Below, piece by piece: positions 58,796-64,000 of a stretch of 64,000 nt of DNA; position 1 is the first letter of the stretch; each line of letters opens with the position of its first letter. The notes below the pieces were generated by a model that saw only the letters and a program-made list of their open reading frames with translations, was not told where the DNA came from and searched no databases. The stretch is from Actinomyces slackii (GTDB taxonomy: Bacteria > Actinomycetota > Actinomycetes > Actinomycetales > Actinomycetaceae), in assembly GCF_900637295.1 (NCBI RefSeq), contig NZ_LR134363.1, positions 620,001 to 684,000 of the forward strand. The letters are read 5' to 3'. The position numbers and the translations under genes are program-made.

Positions 58796-59356
58796 TCAGG
58801 CCTCCGGGGCCGGGGCCGGAGCGGGAGCCGGGGCCTCCTGGACCGGCGTGAAGCCGTACTCGGCGTCATCGGCCGAGTCGGCCCAGTACTCCTCGGCCCA
58901 CGGGTCCTCCACGGGCTGGCTGCGGCGCCAGGCGACATAGGCCGCACCAGCAGCCACGCCGGCCACGGCGAGCCAGCCCAGGGTCTTGAGCACGCGGTGC
59001 TTCTTCTTCTTCACGGGAACCTCCAATGCGGCGGACTTTGCGGCGACGGCGACGCGCTGGGCGCGCTCCGTCAGGGGACCGTCAGTGTGAGCGGCGGCCT
59101 GTGCGGCGATGGCAGCGCGCTGGGCGCGGGGGATGTAGTCCTCCACCACGCGGGTGCGGGCCTCCTCAACCACCGGCTCCAGGCGCACCTGGGCGTCCCT
59201 GGCGGCACGGGTGACCTCCTGCTGGGCGCGCGCCACGCGGGGCGCGGCCCAGATGGCGGCGCGCTCGGCCTGATCGGCCAGGGACTCGGCGAGGGAGACG
59301 GCTCCTTGGCGGAACTGGTTGCCGTGGATCTTGTCAAGGGTCTTGCTGCAGATCAT
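58796..59356 (-). CDS. single-pass membrane protein with helical Usp-like/apolipoprotein-like N terminus
   Basis: 186 aa. I chose ATG 59356 (GGGAGA upstream). Residues ~1-100 are a continuous, Ala/Arg/Glu-rich amphipathic helix (AESLADQAERAAIWAAPRVA ...). A basic patch (VKKKKHRVLKTLG) and one membrane helix (WLAVAGVAAGAAYVAWRR) follow. The tail is acidic and ends in repeated Pro-Ala pairs. Actinobacterial proteins of this layout occur near ppiA/rhomboid and crgA. No enzymatic motif, function unknown. Divergent from ppiA. Confidence 0.75.
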   Translation of the reverse strand: MICSKTLDKIHGNQFRQGAVSLAESLADQAERAAIWAAPRVARAQQEVTRAARDAQVRLEPVVEEARTRVVEDYIPRAQRAAIAAQAAAHTDGPLTERAQRVAVAAKSAALEVPVKKKKHRVLKTLGWLAVAGVAAGAAYVAWRRSQPVEDPWAEEYWADSADDAEYGFTPVQEAPAPAPAPAPEA

Positions 59357-59509
59357 GGGTGTCTCCCTGGTCAGGACGGTCATGTGTGACGCGCACTATC
59401 GTCGCACTGTTGGAGCAATGCACACACAATGAGAACAAGCGTTTTGCCTGGGGTGAACAGTGTCGCACTCCCCGCCAGGCCCGTGCCTCAGCGTCCCTGA
59501 CATGCGACC

Positions 59510-60040
59510 ATGACACCCATGGAAGCGACACTTCACACCACCCTGGGCGACATCCGTCTGGAGCTGTACCCCGAGCAGGCCCCCGAGACCGTCTCCAACT
59601 TCGTGGGCCTCGCCACCGGCGAGAAGGCATGGACCGACCCGCGCAGTGGAGAGGAGTCCCATGAGCCCCTCTACGACAATGTCATCTTCCACCGGGTCAT
59701 CCCCGGATTCATGATCCAGGGCGGCGACCCCCTGGGCACCGGCACCGGGGGCCCCGGCTACGTCTTCGACGACGAGATCGACCCCTCGCTGAGCTTCGCC
59801 GCCCCCTACGTCCTGGCCATGGCCAACGCCGGGCGGCGACTGGGCAAGGGGACCAACGGCTCCCAGTTCTTCATCACCACCGCCCCCACCGAGTGGCTTC
59901 AGGGCAAGCACACGATCTTCGGCGCGGTCACCGATGCGGGCTCCCGGCAGGTCGTCGACGCGATCTCCGCGGTGGCCACCGACCCCCGCGACCGCCCCCT
60001 GGAGGACGTCGTCATCACCTCGGTGACCGTCTCCCAGTGA
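59510..60040 (+). CDS. ppiA: peptidyl-prolyl cis-trans isomerase, cyclophilin type
   Basis: 176 aa, no signal peptide, so cytoplasmic. The active-site motifs are present: FHRVIPGFMIQGGDPLGTGT, NGSQFFITTAPTEWLQGKHT with IFGAV. Catalyses proline isomerisation during folding. The start may be 59510 or 59519; neither has a good Shine-Dalgarno. Position near gyrA matches other actinobacteria. Confidence 0.93.
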   Translation: MTPMEATLHTTLGDIRLELYPEQAPETVSNFVGLATGEKAWTDPRSGEESHEPLYDNVIFHRVIPGFMIQGGDPLGTGTGGPGYVFDDEIDPSLSFAAPYVLAMANAGRRLGKGTNGSQFFITTAPTEWLQGKHTIFGAVTDAGSRQVVDAISAVATDPRDRPLEDVVITSVTVSQ

Positions 60041-60139
60041 TGCGGCTCACTGAGCCGTGCGATTCCCCCGTTGCGACGCCGTCGAGCCCTTGGGCCCGGC
60101 GGCGTCGCGCATGAGCAAGACCCCGATGAGGAGGGCCTG

Positions 60140-60967
60140 ATGACCCAGTCATTGCCGGATGCGCCGACCTGCCCCCGCCACCCCGGCACCGTCGCCTATG
60201 TCAGCTGCCAGCGCTGCGACAGGCCCGTGTGCCCCGCCTGCCAGGTTCCCAGCGCGGTGGGCGTGCACTGCGTGGACTGCGCCCGCGCGGCCTCATCGAG
60301 GCGCCGCGGTGCGCGCACGGTCCTGGGGGCCACGCCGGGGCAGGGCTCCCTGGTCTCCACCACGCTCATCGGCCTGTGCCTGGTGACCTACGGCGCCCAG
60401 TTCGTCATCCCGAGCCTGACCACGCAGCTGGGCTTCGCCCCGGTGGTGGCCGTCGTCGAGCCCTGGCGCTTCCTGACCACCGCCTTCCTGCACGGCGGGA
60501 TCATGCACCTGGCCTTCAACATGTGGGCCCTGTGGGTGCTGGGCGGGAGCCTGGAGCCCCTGCTGGGGCGGTGGCGCTTCACCTCCCTCTACCTGCTGTC
60601 GGCCCTGGGCGGCTCGACGGCGATCTACTGGCTGGCCTCGCCGGGCACCGATGCCTGGTGGACGGTGACCGTGGGGGCCTCCGGTGCCGTCTTCGGCCTG
60701 TTCGCCACCATGTTCATCATTCAGCGGCGATTCGGCCGGGACACCTCGCAGATCGTGGTGCTGCTGGTCATCAATGCCGCGATCTCCGTGATGGGAGCCA
60801 ATATCTCGTGGCAGGGGCACCTGGGCGGGCTCCTGGCCGGAGGCGCCCTGGCCGCGGTCTTCGCCTGGGCCCCCCGTGGGCGGCGCACCCAGGTGGGCCT
60901 GGCCGGGACGGTGGGCCTGGCCGTGGCGCTGGTGGGGCTGATCGCCCTGCGGGCCGCCCTGGTGTGA
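60140..60967 (+). CDS. rhomboid family intramembrane serine protease
   Basis: 275 aa, ATG with GAGGAGG. The N-terminal ~55 residues form a Cys-rich zinc-ribbon-like domain (CPRHPGTVAYVSCQRCDRPV, then CPAC and CVDC). Six membrane helices follow: HGGIMHLAFNMWALWVLGGS with H-x-x-x-N, the catalytic serine in VGASGAVFGLFA, and the catalytic histidine in WQGHLGGLLAGG. It cleaves membrane-protein substrates within the bilayer; natural substrates unknown. Confidence 0.93.
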   Translation: MTQSLPDAPTCPRHPGTVAYVSCQRCDRPVCPACQVPSAVGVHCVDCARAASSRRRGARTVLGATPGQGSLVSTTLIGLCLVTYGAQFVIPSLTTQLGFAPVVAVVEPWRFLTTAFLHGGIMHLAFNMWALWVLGGSLEPLLGRWRFTSLYLLSALGGSTAIYWLASPGTDAWWTVTVGASGAVFGLFATMFIIQRRFGRDTSQIVVLLVINAAISVMGANISWQGHLGGLLAGGALAAVFAWAPRGRRTQVGLAGTVGLAVALVGLIALRAALV

Positions 60968-61334
60968 CGTGCGTGCCCGGCGCGTCCGGGTGAGCCTTGT
61001 GCTGCGGAGGCGGTAGAGGGCGGTAGAGCGTGTCCTGCGCGGGCATCGTGCGGCGTGTCGGCTTGGCGAATGACATGGATGTTGTTCATCCACATCTGTG
61101 GACACACCTGTGGACATACATCGGTGTAGTTTTCCACATTCGTCTCCACACCTGGGGATGAGGAGGGTGGCTTCCTGGGGACTCTGGTCTCCACGGATCC
61201 ACAGGTGACTGGGGGCAGAGGGCCGCTGATCGGGTGATGACCGGGAGGAGCGCATGACGAACGGCCCCCGGAGCGGATGTCCGGGGGCCGTTTCGCGTCA
61301 GGCGCGCCGCTGGGGCGCGGCGGGCGGGTGCGGG
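60968..61334. other. convergent intergenic region with a DnaA-box-like cluster
   Basis: 367 bp between two converging stops and without a gene. Six DnaA-box-like 9-mers lie in 118 bp: TCATCCACA 61086-61094, TGTGGACAC 61097-61105, TGTGGACAT 61109-61117, TTTTCCACA 61130-61138, GTCTCCACA 61142-61150 and GGATCCACA 61195-61203. Four match the consensus at 8 of 9. It is not a promoter position. A DnaA-titration or secondary origin element is possible. Confidence 0.5.
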
Positions 61335-61721
61335 CTACTTCCAGCGCAGCAGGCCCAGGAAGCCGACCATCATGATGATGAAGCCCACGTAGAGATTGCC
61401 GTTGATCAGCCAGTCCGTGGCGTGGTTCTCCACGAAGTAGGGGATCGGGTAGCGGCCCTGGAAGAGGTAGGTGATGACCACCCACAGCAGGCCGATGACC
61501 ATGAGGGTGACCATGGAGGGCGCGTACCAGCGAGGCGAGGCGGTGTCCTTGATCTTCTTGGGCGCGCGCGAGACGCGGTTGGCCGCGGCGCGCGACTCCT
61601 CACGGGCCTTGGCCGCCTTGGCGGGATTGCCCGAGCGCTCGGGGCGGGGAGTCCTCTTCTTCTTCGAGTCCTTCCCAGAGTCCTTGCTGGAGTCCTTACC
61701 GGACGTCTTGCTCAGGGCCAC
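61335..61721 (-). CDS. crgA: cell division protein CrgA
   Basis: 128 aa from GTG 61721, chosen because AGGAG is 7 bp upstream; the frame is open to 61760. A Lys/Ser-rich N terminus precedes two membrane helices (WYAPSMVTLMVIGLLWVVIT and GNLYVGFIIMMVGFLGLLRW). The NHATDWLINGN loop is typical of CrgA. In mycobacteria and streptomycetes it links FtsZ, FtsI and peptidoglycan synthesis at the septum. Divergent from the sortase gene, as is usual. Confidence 0.9.
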   Translation of the reverse strand: MALSKTSGKDSSKDSGKDSKKKRTPRPERSGNPAKAAKAREESRAAANRVSRAPKKIKDTASPRWYAPSMVTLMVIGLLWVVITYLFQGRYPIPYFVENHATDWLINGNLYVGFIIMMVGFLGLLRWK

Positions 61722-61928
61722 GTAGGTCTCCTCACTGGCGATCGGTTGTCCAACAGACACCCCTCCAGTTCATGCCAACGGTGTCCAGCAGCAAGCCTAG
61801 AGCAAACTTTGGGGCTTCCTGGGTGTTGGTACTGTGATCCGTCCACCACCGACCATCAGCGGGGTGCGGTTGCCCGCGCCCGTAGACTGGTCGGCGATCA
61901 GCAGTATCCGCAACAGTGAAGAGGTGTC

Positions 61929-62708
61929 ATGGCAGGCAACAGCCCCGTGCGGCACCGCGCCCGTGCTCGGCGCGCCAGCCGCGCCGTGCGCGTCGTCAAC
62001 GGCATCCTGACCGGTGTGGGCGAGCTGCTCATCACCGCAGGTCTGGTCATCGCGCTCTTCCTGGTCTGGCAGTTGTGGTGGACGGGCATCGACGCCAACG
62101 CGTCGGCGGCAACCGTGGCCACCAGCTTCCAGCAGACACAGGTCGAGTCCCCCCAGGTCGAGGGCACCCGTCGCACTGACGCCCCCCCGGTGATGGACCC
62201 GGTGGGCTACGGGGAGACCATCGGCATGCTGGTCGTGCCCAAGTGGTACGGCGTGACCAACAACAACATGCCCATCCTCGAGGGCACCGGGCACGATGTC
62301 CTGGACCAGGCGGCCGCCGGTCATTACACGGAGACCCAGCAACTCGGCGAGAACGGCAACTTCGCCGTGGCCGCCCACCGGCGCACCTACGGCAACTCGT
62401 TCCGCCGCATCGACATGCTCCAGGAGGGCGACGAGATCATCGTCTCGACGGCCTCCACCTGGTACGTGTACACCGTCACCAGCCACGAGATCGTCACCCC
62501 CGACCAGGTCGAGGTCCTGGCCCCGGTGCCCGGGCAGCCCGACGCCGCCCCCACCAAGCCGATGATCACCCTGACCACCTGCCACGGCATCACCACCGGC
62601 GAATGGGGCAATGACCACCGGTGGATCGTCCACGCAGAGCTCTCCTACTGGATGGAGCGCTCCGAGGGGCGCCCCGCATCCGTTCTCAACGACCCGGAGG
62701 TGAACTGA
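61929..62708 (+). CDS. srtE: class E sortase
   Basis: 259 aa. N-terminal membrane helix (VGELLITAGLVIALFLVWQL) and extracellular sortase barrel. Catalytic residues: His in FAVAAHRRTYGN, Cys in ITLTTCHGITTG, and Arg in NDHRWIVHAEL. It cleaves LAXTG-type signals and attaches proteins to peptidoglycan; class E is the housekeeping form in high-GC gram-positives. Its stop overlaps the next start (TGATG). Confidence 0.92.
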   Translation: MAGNSPVRHRARARRASRAVRVVNGILTGVGELLITAGLVIALFLVWQLWWTGIDANASAATVATSFQQTQVESPQVEGTRRTDAPPVMDPVGYGETIGMLVVPKWYGVTNNNMPILEGTGHDVLDQAAAGHYTETQQLGENGNFAVAAHRRTYGNSFRRIDMLQEGDEIIVSTASTWYVYTVTSHEIVTPDQVEVLAPVPGQPDAAPTKPMITLTTCHGITTGEWGNDHRWIVHAELSYWMERSEGRPASVLNDPEVN

Positions 62709-62866
62709 TGTACGGGTGGATCTGGCGGCACCTTCCCGGTCCCACCTGGCTGCGGGCCATTGAGGCGCTCCTGCTCATCGCCGGAGCCGTCTACCTCCTC
62801 ATGGAGGTGGTCTTCCCCTGGGCCAATGAGACCTGGGACCTGTCCGGCAACGCCGACGTCGGCTGA
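62708..62866 (+). CDS. small membrane protein coupled to the class E sortase
   Basis: 52 aa: MYGWIWRHLPGPTWLRAIEA, then one helix (LLIAGAVYLLMEVVFPWA) and NETWDLSGNADVG. Short proteins of this type directly follow sortase E in actinobacteria, with the W-R-x-L-P-G-P opening. The TGATG overlap makes it co-translated. Function unknown; a sortase partner is likely. Confidence 0.8.
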   Translation: MYGWIWRHLPGPTWLRAIEALLLIAGAVYLLMEVVFPWANETWDLSGNADVG

Positions 62867-62933
62867 GCCCCGTCCCGCAGGCGGCCCCACAACCCCATGA
62901 GGCGCGCACGGGCGCACGACTGACCCCGGGCGA

Positions 62934-62976
62934 GCGCCCGCCGACGCCTGGCGAGAGGCCTCTGGTCGGCGGGCGC
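62934..62976. terminator. bidirectional terminator between the sortase unit and the kinase gene
   Basis: GCGCCCGCCGAC and GTCGGCGGGCGC form a perfect 12-bp stem with a 19-nt loop, between convergent stops at 62866 and 62990. Confidence 0.8.
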
Positions 62977-62989
62977 GGGCCGGCGCCGA

Positions 62990-64000
62990 TCAGTTGTTCG
63001 GGCCGCTGGAGACCGTCAGGCGCACCTTGGAGCCGGGAGCCACCTGGGAGCCCGCTCCCGGGCTGGAGCTGATGACGTTGCCCTCAGGAACCGAGTCCGA
63101 GGGCACCTGGTCGCCCTCCGACTCGACCTCGAGCCCCGCGGACTGCAGGGCGGCGACAGCATCCGACAGGGACTTGCCCGTGACATCGGGGACGGTGACC
63201 TGCGCCTGCTGCGACGCCGATGCGCCGCCCGAGGGCTGAGGCGTGGGAGAGGCCGTGGCCTTGGAGCCCGAGGAGATGACGATATCGACCTCGCTGCCCT
63301 GGTCGACCTGGCCGCCCTTGTTGGGGCTGTGCCGGGCGACCTGGCCCTCGGGGTAGTCGGAGGACTCCTCGTAGGTCACGTTGCCCACGCTCAGTCCCGC
63401 GTCGGAGAGCGCCTGGCGGGCCTCCTCCTGGGTCATGCCCAGCAGGTCGGGCACCGTGGTCTCACCGGTGGACAGCACCAGGGAGACTGATGAGCCGCGC
63501 TGCACCGGGCCCTTGGAGGGGTCGGTGCGGATGACGTGGTCCTTGGGGACCGTGGGATGGTCCTCGCTGGTGGAGTTGCCCACCGTCAGGCCGGCATCCT
63601 CCAGGATCTGGCGGGCCTCGGTCTGACTCTTGCCGGCCACGTCCGGAATGTCGTTGATCATCGCCGAGCCGCCGGAGAAGGTGACCGTCACCGTGGAGCC
63701 CGCCGGTACCTTGGAGTTCGCGGCGGGATTCGACTCCACCGCATGGTCGATGGCGACCTCGTCATTGGCGACGTCGGTCTCCGCCCGGGCGTAGACCAGG
63801 CCCAGGTCCTCAATGGCCTTCTTCGCCTCGGCCTCGGACATGTTCTTGACGTCGGGGATCACCACGGCCGCCGCCGAGGGGGTGGGAGTGGGGGCGGGGC
63901 TGCCGCCCAGGGCGCCGGCCGTCCACATGCCCGCCAGGGCCGCGGCGCCGATGAGCAGGATCGCCGCCAGCACCCACAGCCAGGTGCGCTTCTTGGGCGG
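62990..64000 (-). CDS. pknB: PASTA-domain Ser/Thr protein kinase, C-terminal part
   Basis: About 336 codons; the N-terminal kinase domain lies beyond the window edge. A juxtamembrane KKRTWLW precedes a membrane helix (VLAAILLIGAAALAGMWTAG). Four extracellular PASTA domains follow, beginning VVIPDVKNMSEAEAKKAIED, NDIPDVAGKSQTEARQILED, TTVPDLLGMTQEEARQALSD and VTVPDVTGKSLSDAVAALQS. PASTA repeats bind muropeptides or lipid II. A Ser/Pro/Gly-rich spacer separates repeats three and four. In actinobacteria pknB belongs to the pbpA-rodA-pstP cluster, close to crgA. Confidence 0.92.
   Translation of the reverse strand, partial: PPKKRTWLWVLAAILLIGAAALAGMWTAGALGGSPAPTPTPSAAAVVIPDVKNMSEAEAKKAIEDLGLVYARAETDVANDEVAIDHAVESNPAANSKVPAGSTVTVTFSGGSAMINDIPDVAGKSQTEARQILEDAGLTVGNSTSEDHPTVPKDHVIRTDPSKGPVQRGSSVSLVLSTGETTVPDLLGMTQEEARQALSDAGLSVGNVTYEESSDYPEGQVARHSPNKGGQVDQGSEVDIVISSGSKATASPTPQPSGGASASQQAQVTVPDVTGKSLSDAVAALQSAGLEVESEGDQVPSDSVPEGNVISSSPGAGSQVAPGSKVRLTVSSGPNN

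Noticed and set aside
61761-61928. Small RNA or riboswitch between crgA and the sortase gene
   Set aside because: Only 168 bp of divergent promoter space with no stable conserved structure recognised.

Overview
This window is a chromosomal replication-origin region of a high-GC actinobacterium, most likely Actinomyces or a close relative in the Actinomycetaceae. The evidence is the gene order: trxB-trxA, parS array, parB-parA-rsmG-khpB-yidC-yidD-rnpA-rpmH, dnaA-dnaN-recF-dciA-gyrB-gyrA-DUF3566, tRNA-Ile, tRNA-Ala, cyclophilin, rhomboid, crgA, sortase E and a PASTA kinase. The murJ-pseudokinase fusion and the DUF6049 protein beside it also fit. The genus is inferred from content, not from any database search.

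Layout. Positions 1-1393 hold the start of serA and all of serC (- strand). Positions 1477-3230 hold an AlbA_2/Schlafen-type regulator between two direct copies of a 124-bp inverted-repeat element. A third copy lies at 53583. Positions 3257-10396 hold a probable polyamine/GABA catabolic locus: aminotransferase, APC permease, double Usp protein and aldehyde dehydrogenase on -, with divergent gabT on +. Positions 10483-15315 hold a DUF4832-like glycosidase-fold protein, a GH36 alpha-galactosidase, a secreted protein and a lipoprotein. Positions 15676-19731 form a lower-GC island with a frameshifted gene, a lipoprotein, a 753-aa ESX-substrate-like protein and a WXG100-like protein. Positions 19766-34396 hold an oxidoreductase, cca, a Nudix hydrolase, DUF6049, the murJ fusion, trxB, trxA, thrC and an aminotransferase, followed by a Ddl-family ligase.

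Positions 35365-36292 lie between convergent ddl and parB and contain eleven parS sites in about 920 bp. Two further sites lie inside parB and one degraded site lies inside the aminotransferase. The array is built from three diverged copies of a unit of about 260-270 bp. The core replication block then runs from parB to gyrA. DnaA-box-like sequences lie on both sides of dnaA, and a third dense cluster lies 17 kb away at 61086-61203, between the convergent rhomboid and crgA genes.

Positions 53532-55936 are accessory DNA beside tRNA-Ala: the third element copy, a truncated oxidoreductase, a SAP-like protein, a small HTH protein and an NmrA-like reductase. Positions 56096-64000 return to chromosomal genes and end inside a PASTA-domain Ser/Thr kinase.

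The most unusual features are: (1) the 124-bp non-autonomous element family that brackets a regulator gene and abuts a truncated gene; (2) the tandemly duplicated parS array, with parS also read as Val-Ser-Arg-Glu-Thr inside ParB; (3) an internal promoter-like -10 and strong Shine-Dalgarno start at the murJ/pseudokinase junction; (4) the distal DnaA-box cluster; (5) the low-GC type VII-substrate-like island.
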